This document shows positions 32,373 through 42,335 of a stretch of 64,000 nucleotides of DNA, one piece after another; the first letter of the stretch is position 1, and the number at the start of each line of letters is the position of its first letter. The DNA lies in the NCBI RefSeq assembly GCF_000150955.2, contig NC_011679.1, positions 434,001-498,000 on the forward strand, given 5' to 3'. The notes under the pieces are model-generated. The model did no database searches. It was not told where the DNA came from and worked only from the letters and a program-made list of their open reading frames with translations. The stretch is from Phaeodactylum tricornutum CCAP 1055/1 (taxonomy: Eukaryota; Bacillariophyta; Bacillariophyceae; Surirellales; Neidiaceae). The position numbers and the translations under genes are program-made.

Positions 32373-33642
32373 ATGACTGAAGAAAACGGTAAGTAGGCTG
32401 AGTACGCGACAACACTGAAAGCAGAAGCGCGCCTTCATGAAGAAATGAGATTGTCACGGTGATTAGAGGTTGTCCGTGTCGAACACGCATGCTTGTAATC
32501 CCGATCAGAGCAACATTAGCTTCATTAACCTAGAATATCCTTCCATTGATATTCTAACTTGTTTAACATACGTTTGACTCCTTGCAGAATTGTACATTGA
32601 ACAACCCGAGCGACCGAATGATGGTCGGGTCAGCAGCACTGATGCGGGGCCCGGTAGCCGGGAAATAAACCCAAAGTTCAAGGACCTCAAGGAAACGGGA
32701 AAATGGGGGAACATTTCCAAGAAAGAGATGATTATCGTAGCTGTTGTAATGCTTTCGATTGTGGTCGCCGTGGTTGTTGTCGTCGTCGTATTCGTAACAG
32801 GGGACGACGATTCGATTCCAATTGCGGGTGGTATCGCTCCAACGTCCGCTCCTACAATGCGCCTTGTCCCTCAAGAACAATTGGATTTGCTGCGACAAGG
32901 CATTGGCCTAAATCCGTTGACAGCTTCGTTTTTAGATCTTCTGCCGACAAACGCCGAAGCTCTGCGCGGCCTTTCGAATGTTCTCGACGAAGATCCTGTA
33001 CGTAGGGCGGCCTCTTGGGTCGTCCACGAAGATCAGTTAGATGCCGAGCCAGAGCTACTCAACCGCTTTGGACTGGTCGCTACATATTACTCTAATGGCG
33101 GTTCGCAGTGGACTAATTCTGACAACTGGCTTGACCCCGATCTTTCTATATGCGACGGCTGGTATGGTGTAAGTTGCGATTTGCTCAGAAGAGACCTGGA
33201 TGAGATTGATCTTGCCAACAACAATTTGACGGGTCCCATTACAAAGTCTCTGTCCTTGCTATCAACGCTACGTGTTATTTGGTTTAATGGAAACGCTTTG
33301 ACGGGTACCATTCCCGGTGATGTGTTTTCTTCGCTCGAGGACCTCTTCATTCTGTACCTTCAGAACAACCAGTTGGAAGGCGACATCCCAGAAAATTTGA
33401 TCGAGAATGGTGTCCTGCGTAAGTTATCCTGTCCATGACTGGTGTCGACAATTAGGGACTTTTAGTCTGTCTTACTAATTTGTCGCTTGCTACTTGTAGA
33501 GACCATTTTTCTGCAGGGCAACAACTTTACGGGGACGTGGCCGGCTGTCTTTTGTGGTGTCCTTCGTGAATTTCGTCTAGAGTGTGAGCAAACTCCTTGT
33601 CCCGAGAGATGCTGCGTGCCTCTTAACAACTGTTTTGATTAG
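32373..33642 (+). CDS. Single-pass LRR membrane protein (copy 1)
   Basis: 329 residues in three exons: 32373-32388, 32588-33418 and 33500-33642. The introns are 199 bp (GTAAGT...TTGCAG) and 81 bp (GTAAGT...TTGTAG). The first exon codes only MTEEN plus one base. A cytosolic N-terminus precedes one Val-rich transmembrane helix (IVAVVMLSIVVAVVVVVVVF). An outer domain follows with RAASWVV, YYSNGGSQWTNSDNWLD and CDGWYGVSCD, the plant-type LRR cap. Leucine-rich repeats of the LxxNxLTGxIP type come next. A Cys-rich C-terminal cap ends it (CEQTPCPERCC). The cytosolic part is short, with no kinase. This is a common diatom surface-protein layout. Ligand and role are unknown. Its paralogue lies 2.5 kb away at 36-37 kb in the opposite orientation. 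Confidence 0.85.
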
Positions 33643-33722
33643 AGCACAAGATCGATGGCACAAAAGAACACTGGATTGCACTTCAAGCATTCATAATAAT
33701 CAATAATTCTAGTACTCTGGCA

Positions 33723-35534
33723 TCACCTACTGGTTGATAATTCAATGTCGCTTTTGCATGACAGGTCACCGTCGAATTCCCCTTCTTCGATCACTGTATC
33801 GAGTTTTGCGTAATCATCCGGATCGTCAATTACATCGTGAATTCCTACAACCATGTCTTTTTTTACAAGCTCGTCGAAGTGTAAGCCCGCGCGATAGCAT
33901 ACGTACCACAGAGCGGCTGCCGATAACAAGCTGGGTGCGCTTGCAACGCGAATACTACGGTCAACGCTTCCCGCGTAGTTGTTGATTGTCGAACCAATTG
34001 CCTTGGCTATCCGTGCTCCGACAACATCAATCCAAAACTTTGCCTTGAATTTAATGGCTTTCGAAGTGGGCAAGTACAGTATCTCTTTCGATGGATCGTG
34101 AATACTGTAGGTCATGGCCTTGAGAAGGGAAATGGAAAAGAAAAGGACTGCTAGGTTTCCGGGCAAAGCACCAAAGGCAATCATGTTGACAATCATCAAA
34201 AGAGTGGGAAACAGACGCAGTGTCAACCGTAATCCCAAACGGTGTATCAGAAAAGGAAACAGCAGCGACGAAAGCAAGAGACTTGATGCGTTGACGACTT
34301 GGCCGTAATGACCCATAAACTGGGTGAAAGACATGCCATCATGATCAGTGTCTTCGAAACGACTCCAGCCAAGCAGTGTCATTTGGTAATTGAGACAGGT
34401 TAAAGAAATTTCGTACAAGCACGAAACTCCCAATATCAGGAGGACATAGTTGTGCTTCAGAATTAAGTAGACTCCCGACCACAGTGCGGGTTCTTGGGAG
34501 GAAATCTTCTCAGCTTCAAGTACTATCGGGCATGTGGATGGAAATCGCCGACTGTATGATGTCATGACCAGAATGTGCAACAAAATGATTAAACAGGCCA
34601 CAATGATCAATGTAATGTTGTTCCAGACATGAGTAGTCACCATTGTACTTCCGAAGATTGCACCAATTTGGGCAATGGCAATGATGGTGCCGTAGAAGTT
34701 CTCGGCCTCGGATAAAGACAAATTGGAATTAGCATAGGACCAAAAGGTAGCGACTGAAATGGAACCGAAAGATTCAATCGCTGCATAAAAAATGTAGCCG
34801 ATTAGATGCCAGTACGTCAGCTTGTTGGATTCATCCTTTACGGCAGACGTCGACGTGGCCACTGAAATGTTAAACTGCAGCACGTATGCCATCAGTCCAA
34901 ATACAAGACAGTAAGGCAGTCCGATGTAGGCAAAAGCAGAACTAGTGACACCCTCTTCTGCAGCATTTTCTTCACGTTGCCTTGTCGCCGCATCGACACT
35001 AGTGCTGAGATCCATGCGAGACCAGCTACCTCCAGACTCGAGTACATCTTCGTCCTTTCGTCGTACCCAATCGTGCTGGCATTCCTGCTGACGCTTGCGT
35101 TCATGCGAAACGTATTCTAGGAAGCAAACGAGAGCTAGAGTTGTACAGACGCTAAACAACTTGGCCGGAGGCTGATGGCGTTCCAGATTGCTCCCAGTAA
35201 GAGCCCCCAGAATCGGATCCTTGAGGGAATCGAGGACCCAAAAGGAAAAGAGTACGAGAAACAATCCCATACCGAGCCAGTATGGTCGCATCCAATGTTG
35301 AGGGTGGATGGGATGATCGTATACCACTGCCTTGCGTTGTCGTTTGCGTGACAATAGACCTCGGTCGTCCCGATCGTCGTCCGGCCAGTCATTGCCGATG
35401 TTATCTTGTTGTTGCGCACCTTCTTTGTGGAGATGATCCTTAGATAGATGGGCCTTGGAACGGGAGACAGATTCCTTGGTATGTCTAACTTCTGGCATGG
35501 CTTCTAACAGATTCTCCTCTGGAGCAATGATCAA
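33723..35534 (-). CDS. NTT/TLC-type nucleotide (ATP/ADP) transporter-like protein
   Basis: Multi-pass membrane protein of 603 residues with about ten to twelve hydrophobic segments. Landmarks of the plastid/parasite NTT family are visible but diverged: VLDSLKDPIL in the first helix (NTTs have LRDTKDTL), the helix-loop FMGHYGQVVNASSLLLSSLL, and SIHDPSKEILYLPTSKAIKFKAKFWIDVVGAR, similar to the DPTKEMAYIPLD...KGKAAIDVVG block. The N-terminal 75 residues are hydrophilic and lack a signal peptide, so plastid-envelope targeting of the usual kind is not evident. A cytosolic loop of about 60 charged residues separates the first two helix groups. Family membership is moderate to good. The transported solute is unknown, as diatom NTTs vary between ATP/ADP exchange, (deoxy)nucleotide uptake and other locations. 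Confidence 0.72.
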   Translation of the reverse strand: MIIAPEENLLEAMPEVRHTKESVSRSKAHLSKDHLHKEGAQQQDNIGNDWPDDDRDDRGLLSRKRQRKAVVYDHPIHPQHWMRPYWLGMGLFLVLFSFWVLDSLKDPILGALTGSNLERHQPPAKLFSVCTTLALVCFLEYVSHERKRQQECQHDWVRRKDEDVLESGGSWSRMDLSTSVDAATRQREENAAEEGVTSSAFAYIGLPYCLVFGLMAYVLQFNISVATSTSAVKDESNKLTYWHLIGYIFYAAIESFGSISVATFWSYANSNLSLSEAENFYGTIIAIAQIGAIFGSTMVTTHVWNNITLIIVACLIILLHILVMTSYSRRFPSTCPIVLEAEKISSQEPALWSGVYLILKHNYVLLILGVSCLYEISLTCLNYQMTLLGWSRFEDTDHDGMSFTQFMGHYGQVVNASSLLLSSLLFPFLIHRLGLRLTLRLFPTLLMIVNMIAFGALPGNLAVLFFSISLLKAMTYSIHDPSKEILYLPTSKAIKFKAKFWIDVVGARIAKAIGSTINNYAGSVDRSIRVASAPSLLSAAALWYVCYRAGLHFDELVKKDMVVGIHDVIDDPDDYAKLDTVIEEGEFDGDLSCKSDIELSTSR

Positions 35535-36112
35535 CGCGATGTTTGTATTTCTGTTGTCTTGGACGATGGTATTGCATTTTTCTATGGATGGTCGACTTTT
35601 TGCTTACATTTTTTGCTGTTACAGAACGTTACCCAGGTTTTTTTTTTGCAGGATATTTCGTTGCACGCACAGAGCCTTGTTCGCCTGCAGCTATTCGAAC
35701 CCTGACCCTCAAATGGTCGGGTCCACAATTCTACTTGTTTTTCACATTTCTGCTAACGTAAATGTCATCGCGCCACCTCTTCGTGCAAGAAACTATCGAA
35801 CAAGGAAAGCGAACATTTGTACATGAAGTTGGACGCTGAGCTAGCTAGTACAGGAAACGGGCGCCTTTCAGTCGGTCCATCAGATGCTGCACGGGGATTT
35901 TAGCGGCGCTCGGCAGTTCCAAAGCGCAGAGAAAGACGCAGTCGCATATTGTCGAAACCTTTGCCTTTTAGTGTTTAGAGCTAACTAATTTTCCCCCAAT
36001 AAAAGCCACAATTCCCCGAGCGCCACACTACCAGACGACGCCGCATTCTTTCGTTAACCCAAAAAGAAACGGTCTCCGCTCTAGCGTATAAACTGTAACG
36101 CATCCCATTGGC
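35535..36112. other. Intergenic, nothing recognised
   Basis: About 580 bp between two minus-strand genes. T-rich near 35636-35650. No exact copy of the recurring 9-mer and no supported gene. Confidence 0.45.
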
Positions 36113-37369
36113 TTATTCATAAACGGCATCAATGCAGTTCTCCGCGTAGCAGCAGCTCGGGTCACAGGCATTCACGGAGCAGTCTAGGGTCAAGTATCGA
36201 AAAATCGTTGCCCGGCCAGGACAGTAGCTCAAGGGGAACTCCCCAGTAAACGCGTTTCCGTGGATTTGCAACGTGTCTTGAATTGCAAGAAAAGAAAGTA
36301 GGGCGATGCACGATGTTAGCTGCGGAAGAAACGAAAGCTAGTTAATTGTAGATAAAGTAAACACAATCTTACCAAGAGCGCCATTGTCCCGTAGATTGTC
36401 CGGAATCGGACCACTCAACCTATTTCGCTGCAACGACAGAATGCGCAAGGACGGCATGGCTGCGACAGTGTCTGCCGGAATAACTCCAGTCAAGCTGTTG
36501 CGTCGCAAAACGAGAGCATTCAGGCTTTGGAGCAAAACCAGGGCGTTACTAATCTTTCCTGTCATATTGTTTTCTTCCATATCTATTTCGACCACTGAAT
36601 ATTCGCTGAAAGATTTGCAAGAAAAGACCATTTCTCTGCGGATGCCTGTGCAGCAGCGGACGCCGTACCACTCACAATGATTTATGTCCGGGGATAGCCA
36701 AGACGTCCGAGTTGTCCAGTTCGGGCCGCCTTGTGCGAAATAGAACGCAACAAGCGCAAAACGCGGGACAATTGCCTGTTCATAGTTCAGGCCATTTTCT
36801 AGAATCATCCATGATGCAGCACGAAGAAATGGATCGGCCGTCTCATCATCTAGAACTTCTTTCGTCAAAGTCGCGCTTTCGGAGGGAAGCTGCTCCATGT
36901 GACTCCGAAGAATGGGGTATGCTTCGAATGTTTTTCGTATCAAGTTGAGCTTTTGTTGAGAAGTTTGCACGATAACATCGGGTTCAAGTTCAAAATCCGT
37001 CCGGATCGGAACATTCGAGGATTCGTCACTGCCGTTATTCGATACGACGACACCGACGGTGGCTGCGACTACGGCTACAATCAGAACAGTAAGGGCAATC
37101 AAGAGGTAGGCCTGGCGGCGAGGGACACCGCAAAACTCGTCTGGATCCGTAGGGACAGCGGGGAACGAAGATGTGGTAGGCGCCACTGCCGATCGAGGAG
37201 TGGGAGCGTTCGACGGAAGCGGATCGTCCAAACCCCCACCGATGAGTTGGGGCTCGGCGTCATCGTCGGTCAAGGGCGTCTTGTAGGGTCGTCCTTCTGC
37301 TGCAAAGTTTTGTCCTCGAGCCATCGAAAAGTGAAAGCTTAAGTTTGAATAGATTCTACGAGAAACCAA
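36113..37369 (-). CDS. Single-pass LRR membrane protein (copy 2)
   Basis: Two exons, 37369-36373 and 36276-36113, with a 96-bp intron (GTAAGATTG...TTCAAG). Splicing gives DNGALD-TLQIHGNAFTG and a Cys-rich end (CSVNACDPSCCYAENC). It has 386 residues from the first ATG, or 371 from the likelier MARGQNFAAEGRPYK at 37324. The organisation matches the protein at 32-33 kb: cytosolic N-terminus, one helix (AYLLIALTVLIVAVVAATVGV), then RAASWMI, FYFAQGGPNWTTRTSWLS, CEWYGVRC, LTGxIP repeats and a double-Cys cap. A separate acceptor (CCGCAG, about 36318) would change the frame and lose the Cys cap, so I reject it. Unknown role, probably surface or adhesion. Confidence 0.83.
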
Positions 37370-38115
37370 ACCTGAAGTTTAAGAAGATTCTGCGAGAAGC
37401 TTACTGTGGGAAGACTGTGACTTGCAGAGTCAAGATTGCTATGTCAGCGTGCGTGGAGCAACTGTGGCAACAGGAGCCAAATTATTCTTGCGTCGTCCTG
37501 CTGCTTGTTGCTTTTGTTGCCAGTTTCGGCACCGATGCCCTCTTTCCATAAACTTGTACACTGACAGTATCGTGCTGTTCTACGCCGACTATATGTATTG
37601 CAAGTCATCCCAAGCAAAGGAAAAATAAAAAAGTCTATTCTGATTGGTTAGGACTTTTTTTGCGTATAAGTAGTAGAATGATGACTGGCCCGCGCATATT
37701 TGTATATTGACACAATATGCGTAAAATTTACACACTTGCACACGGCAAAATAAGTAGGGCTGGGCTTTCCAAAGCTCTGTTACGTAGACGGAAGTTGGAT
37801 TTGAGAAAAAAGAACAAGCCGCGATTCGATTTTGTCATTATGTGACAGCCGCTCACTCACCGCTACTGACGCATCTTGGAACCCGGGGATGTTCCGGAGT
37901 AGATTCGATCCTAGATTCCTCTGATTCGCCTATATTTGTCGGCAAGATTCACAAGTGGGAGGAAGATTCACAGAGATTCACAGCTCACAACCCAATACAT
38001 AAGTAAAGCTTGTGGAACCGAAGGACTTCCGCCACAATCTTGCGAAAGCCCATCGAGCTTCACTCAGGTGTAAGGAACTGCCTACACTTTGACAGCACAC
38101 GGCAAATAGCCAACC
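37370..38115. other. Divergent intergenic region
   Basis: About 750 bp between divergent genes. Only near-matches to the 9-mer (TTACTGTGG near 37404, TGACAGTAT near 37563). Short repeats of GATTCACAG occur around 37945-37985. No gene was recognised. Confidence 0.4.
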
Positions 38116-39945
38116 ATGGCGACATTATTGAATATTGTGGAGGCGACAGACAAAAATATGGCAGGGATTTTAGAATCACAAGGTGGAATGAAACGGAAGC
38201 AAAATCTTGATTCGGGTTCGGGGTACACAGCGATGACAAAAATCGTGTCGGCTGTACCTTTTTCAGCCAAAGTCTCTGTGGCTGATGGAACTCTTTCGGC
38301 CGAAAGCTCGATCAGTGATAACGATGCCTTGATCACGACGCCTTTAGAGCAGAACGAGAATGCAAAAGCTATAGGAGACACACGGAGCTCCACCGTATCG
38401 GTGGTCCTTGATGGTCATGTTGTATGTGGAGAAGATTCAATTCGTGATTCATCAAGTCATGAGCAACCCAGTCATACGCTTCATTTTACTGGTGAAAGTT
38501 CATCTTCCGGACCCAGCAAGCGCAAAGTTTCATTTTCTGAGAGTGACAGACGCGGCCCTGCCAAGAAGCGCCATCGAGATGGATTGGTAGTTGCTCGAAA
38601 TCTGCACACCATTGCTCCGGCTCCGAAAGCCACCGTTCTTTTGGCATCTCCAACAGATGTGTCCGTGTTGAGTCCCCTACATATTTTTATCCGGCAAAAT
38701 ATTGAGGTTTTCTCGGCGAGCCAAGTTGAAATGTCACAGCCTGCTCCAGGACGCAAACATCCTATTCAATTGCACCAAATAGGTCTCAGATGCATTCATT
38801 GCCGCCACTTACCCCCCAGAGATCGAGTTAAGCGTGCCGTCTGCTACCCAAGTAGCGTAGGGCGGGTGTACCACTCTGTGAGCGATATGAAGTTCGACCA
38901 TTTTAGCGGCTGCAAGGGACTCCCTGATGCAGTGCGCGCACAATTTTTCGATCTCAAAGCTGGAAGTAGGGAGAAACGAGCTAAGTCATCGCCAGTAAAG
39001 GTCGCCGGCTGCTCTACGTCCACCGCGCAATACTACCATGATACAGCATGTGAGATGGGAATGGTTGATGGGCCCGGCGGAGTGTTCATGTCCAAAAGTG
39101 TTCCGCTCTGTGAAAGCCCTAAAAAGGTCATCGATTTAGACAACGCTCCTGTTAAAGCTGAAAGTCCGGCTTCTTCTGCTCGCGACGGACTGAGCCTTGT
39201 CACCGCCAAGACCTTTTCGCAGTCTCTCCAAGATCTGGCTCTTCACCGACAAATAACTGAAGTTGTGTTGGCCCAACAAGTACTAGCCCCGTATTTCCTT
39301 TCACTCATGACCAACAGGTGTCTTGAAACCAAGCTTCCGAAAAATATTGTGTCTCCGCCCCCTGGCTTTGCAAGCAGTCTTGTGTTGTCGTCGCCTACGG
39401 ATGAGCAATTTTTGAATCCTCTTCACTGCTTCGTGCGTCGCCATATCGAAATTTTCTCTGCAACAAAAGATGACATTGCCGCCCCGTCACCTGGGCGAAA
39501 GAGTCGCGTTGTCTTGGGTCAAGTTGGTATCCGATGTATACACTGTGCTTGTCTTCCTATTAAAGAGCGCGTAAAGAGAGCAGTTTGCTATCCCCCTGCA
39601 ATCAGTGGAGTCTACCATTCCGTTTCTAATATGAAGTTTGATCATTTTGGAAACTGTCGGGGCCTTCCGGAAGCAGCACGTGTTGAATTCTCCGCTCTAC
39701 GAGCTTCGCATGGCCGCCGAAATACAGGGGCACCAAAGGCAAGTACTCGAGGCATATCAAATTCGACAGCCCAGTATTATTATGATTCCGCTGTGCGGAT
39801 GGGACTTGTCGATTCCACTGAGGGCATCCGATTAAACAAAGAGACTACTGCAGTGAGTCGACAAGAGCGTACTCGAGATATTCCTGACGGTATATCTGCC
39901 TTAGTGATTGCGGCGAACGATCCGAATGTCCAGGCCACGTATTAA
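38116..39945 (+). CDS. Protein with two copies of a diatom Cys/His domain
   Basis: 609 residues, single exon, no signal peptide. A Ser/Lys-rich N-terminal part holds a basic patch (RRGPAKKRHRD) that could direct it to the nucleus. Two related domains of about 150 residues follow, near residues 176-325 and 424-573. Each has SPTDxxxLxPLHxFxRxxIEXFSA, then PGRK, IGxRCIHC, a block xxRVKRAVCYPxxxxxVYHSVSxMKFDHFxxC, GLPxAxR, and an STAQYYxDxAxxMGxVD end. The C-x2-C and H-x3-C spacing suggests one zinc ion per domain. The same element order appears in the protein at 25-26 kb. The family seems diatom-enriched. Chromatin or DNA binding is a guess from the basic, nuclear-looking context. Confidence 0.8.
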   Translation: MATLLNIVEATDKNMAGILESQGGMKRKQNLDSGSGYTAMTKIVSAVPFSAKVSVADGTLSAESSISDNDALITTPLEQNENAKAIGDTRSSTVSVVLDGHVVCGEDSIRDSSSHEQPSHTLHFTGESSSSGPSKRKVSFSESDRRGPAKKRHRDGLVVARNLHTIAPAPKATVLLASPTDVSVLSPLHIFIRQNIEVFSASQVEMSQPAPGRKHPIQLHQIGLRCIHCRHLPPRDRVKRAVCYPSSVGRVYHSVSDMKFDHFSGCKGLPDAVRAQFFDLKAGSREKRAKSSPVKVAGCSTSTAQYYHDTACEMGMVDGPGGVFMSKSVPLCESPKKVIDLDNAPVKAESPASSARDGLSLVTAKTFSQSLQDLALHRQITEVVLAQQVLAPYFLSLMTNRCLETKLPKNIVSPPPGFASSLVLSSPTDEQFLNPLHCFVRRHIEIFSATKDDIAAPSPGRKSRVVLGQVGIRCIHCACLPIKERVKRAVCYPPAISGVYHSVSNMKFDHFGNCRGLPEAARVEFSALRASHGRRNTGAPKASTRGISNSTAQYYYDSAVRMGLVDSTEGIRLNKETTAVSRQERTRDIPDGISALVIAANDPNVQATY

Positions 39946-40660
39946 AGCACACTGCCATTTATAGACAAGTAGATTTTACTCAACTATCTGTAGACATGTT
40001 TCTCCACTGTATTTAATGTTTCACGGAGAAGAGGAGGAATACTTTGAACTGCTGGTAGTAAAAGAGAATTAACAGTAAGGCTTTTACACCTAGTACAATT
40101 GCAGCTGGAAACGATTGGACTTGCTTCCGGGCTAAGCTAGTGCGACTAATGCAAAGTGGCTGGCTTTCAATGAAGTAAAATTGAAAGGTTTGAAAAAAGT
40201 AACAGTCAAGCGGAATTCTTCAATGATTCGTTCGAAACTTGGAAGGCATGGCTGAAGGAAGTGAAAAGTTTTTATGCTGACCAATGAACTCATATAGAGC
40301 ACACACTTTAATTGCTTCGCTGAGCCTCCCCGAAATGTTAACATCAGAACTTCCATCATTTTCACGGAATCTCGTGTTTTGCCGCCCTCGTCGGCTGTTT
40401 TCGGAGGAGCCCAGAAATTCACCACAGGTCTTTAAAATTTCAGTTTTTTTATCAATGTGGTAAAAGTCTAGTGTCACTACCGACAAACCAATCAATCGAT
40501 ACGTTTCAGATGGAGCCAGCTCAGCTACTCTTTGATGCAACGAACCCAAGAATTTCACAATAGCTCTTAAGACTTCAGTTTGTTTAACAATCGTGGTAAA
40601 AATGTATTGCGCTTGCCGACAAACCAATCAATTGATACATTTCAGCTATACCTAGCTCAG
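39946..40660. other. Convergent intergenic region with two TxA-CWG-TxA sites
   Basis: About 715 bp between convergent genes. TAACAGTAA lies at 40070-40078 and TAACAGTCA at 40200-40208. The 3' half is occupied by a diverged tandem duplication listed separately. Minus-strand frames at 40132-40425 and 40220-40627 are not supported. Confidence 0.45.
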
Positions 40661-40682
40661 CTAATCTTTGATGCGCGGCCAG
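40411..40682. repeat. Diverged 136-bp tandem duplication
   Basis: Two units about 136 bp apart share long blocks, for example CCGACAAACCAATCAAT (starting 40480 and 40616), GTGGTAAAA, GATAC-x-TTTCAG, and AGCTCAGCTA-x-TCTTTGATGC. The second unit runs into the last codons of the CS-domain gene, so the outer unit looks like a decayed copy of that gene's 3' end and terminator region. Identity is high but far from complete, so it is older than the 69-bp duplication at 15.5 kb. Confidence 0.8.
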
Positions 40683-41786
40683 AAAGCGGATTCGACCTTC
40701 TCCATAGTAACTACCAGCTTTCTGCACTCATCATTCGATTCCAGCGTCCATGTACAACCATCGACATCGACTCGCTCAAACAATGGCACCATAACAAGGT
40801 CTTTGCCAAAGGATGTAGCTTTGAGAGATTCAGGTCGAAATACAACATTGACGTCTTTCGACTGGGTCTTCACTGGAAGTGGAATCACAACTTCCAATTC
40901 TTCTTCCGTTTGCACCCAAGAAAAGCCATCCTCTTGCTTCATTTGGCCGTCGCCGGCTACTGCTAATTGTGTATCGCTGCGTCCCGTCATTCGGTTGAGT
41001 TCCATTTGACGCTGGAGGTTCTCCAAGGTCGCTGCTTGCAACCACGGTGCATCCGGCGCAGTATCGATTCCCAGCACAAACGATTTATGACGCAAAGTAG
41101 GCTTCCGCTGCAAGCGACCAATAAATATGTCGCCGTAAAACTGGGGTGCTGGATTGAAGCCTGCAAGGTATGCATATTTACTTGCTCGGGTATTCAAACT
41201 CAATCGCTTCAACATACCGACTTCATCCAAGTAAATTACAACGTCAGTGTATTGATTCGTAGCCGACGCATGTACCAAATGAAAAGTCTCGACGTTGGCT
41301 TCGGAAGCGACTTGCCGTAGGGTGGCATCCGACACCGTGCTAGGTGTATCCGGGGAAGCAGCCAGCGTTTGTGTCGCTTGTTGTTGAAGTAAGCCAATGT
41401 CAACACTTTGCGCTTCTCGAGCGAACGCCGGTTTCAGGTGTTCCACAAGTCTATCACCCGGTAAAGTGTCGGGTCGGAAATTCAACTCTTGCAGAGGTTT
41501 AGAAGTATCTGCTGGAATAAGCACATACGAAACCTCCGCGTTCGATACCGTATCAGCCTGGCGCATCACATTGGCCATTTGAGAAACTTTTCGTTCCTCA
41601 GGAGTTGTCACCTGGATACCCTGCGAAATGTGACGGCAAAGAAATTGTCATCAGCCAAGAAACTTATGATCTCGTTGTTGCAACACCGTCCTCCCAAAAA
41701 AGTACCAATCGACGACTTACCCGGTCCCAAAGCCATGCCAAGCGCTCCTCCAACGTCATGTCTTTGTCGTGATGGTCATCTACCAT
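40661..41786 (-). CDS. NudC-like CS-domain protein
   Basis: About 341 residues in two exons, 41786-41721 and 41620-40661, with a 100-bp intron (GTAAGT...CGCAG) joining LAWLWDR to GIQVTTPEER. The start is taken at the ATG at 41786 (MVDDHHDKDMTLEERL). The later MTLEER at 41759 and an extra upstream exon are alternatives. The C-terminal 95 residues form a CS/p23-fold domain: FSWVQTEEELEVVIPLP, KDVNVVFRPESLK, then TWTLESNDECRKLVVTMEKV and AFWPRI, close to NudC-family proteins that act as Hsp90 co-chaperones. The middle part (VETFHLVHASATNQYTDVVIYLDEVGMLKRL) has no assignment but looks ordered. Confidence 0.78.
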
Positions 41787-42335
41787 CTCGCCACTCAATA
41801 CAGGATGCTGTCTATATTGCCATGTACTCCGCTTCTGGTATCAACACTAACAGTAAGAGCAAAGTATAGAGGGGGTGACAAACTCGAAAAATACTTCGAG
41901 TTTTCTCGAGTAAATCGTATGTCCGTCAGGCCTAGCCAGTGAAAATCTCACGCTAATTTACAGTTACACTGTGGATACAAACAAATTGTAGGAAAGTTTT
42001 GGAACATCGCGTCCGGCACGCCGACGTTTCTCCAGCTCTGCGACGCGGATGGAACGTGCTAACTGTAAGTCTAGCGCGAGGAGTTACCTACATAGGTAGG
42101 TAGTTAGCACGAAATCTCCGATATATCCTTCTATAGTTACTGACAGTGAGACAAAATGGAACTAGTAGTAAAGGTTCTTTACAATTCGGTGCTCCGGGCC
42201 TGTCAACTTCATTCATTATTCGTCCCGATTTCCCGTATCTGTACGTTTACCACTTTTTTATAACTTTGGTGACTGTAGCTTGGTTGCTCTAACAGTACAC
42301 AAAGCGAAGAATTTTTGCGAAGGAGAATATTCAGC
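41787..42335. other. Intergenic cluster of four TxA-CWG-TxA sites
   Basis: The densest group of the motif: TAACAGTAA 41848-41856, TTACAGTTA 41958-41966, TAACTGTAA 42060-42068 and TGACAGTGA 42141-42149, spaced 110, 102 and 81 bp start to start. A near-match, TGACTGTAG, follows at about 42270. An extra 5' exon of the CS-domain gene could reach into the first part. No other gene was recognised. Confidence 0.5.

Noticed and set aside
36277-36318. Alternative acceptor (CCGCAG) in the second LRR gene
   Set aside because: It shifts the frame and loses the C-terminal Cys cap that matches the paralogue. The acceptor at 36277 keeps it.
41958-42068. TTACAGTTA...TAACTGTAA as the two ends of an intact short element
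   Set aside because: The flanking triplets differ (TTA versus TAA) and the interior ends share only CAGTTA, which the motif itself supplies.
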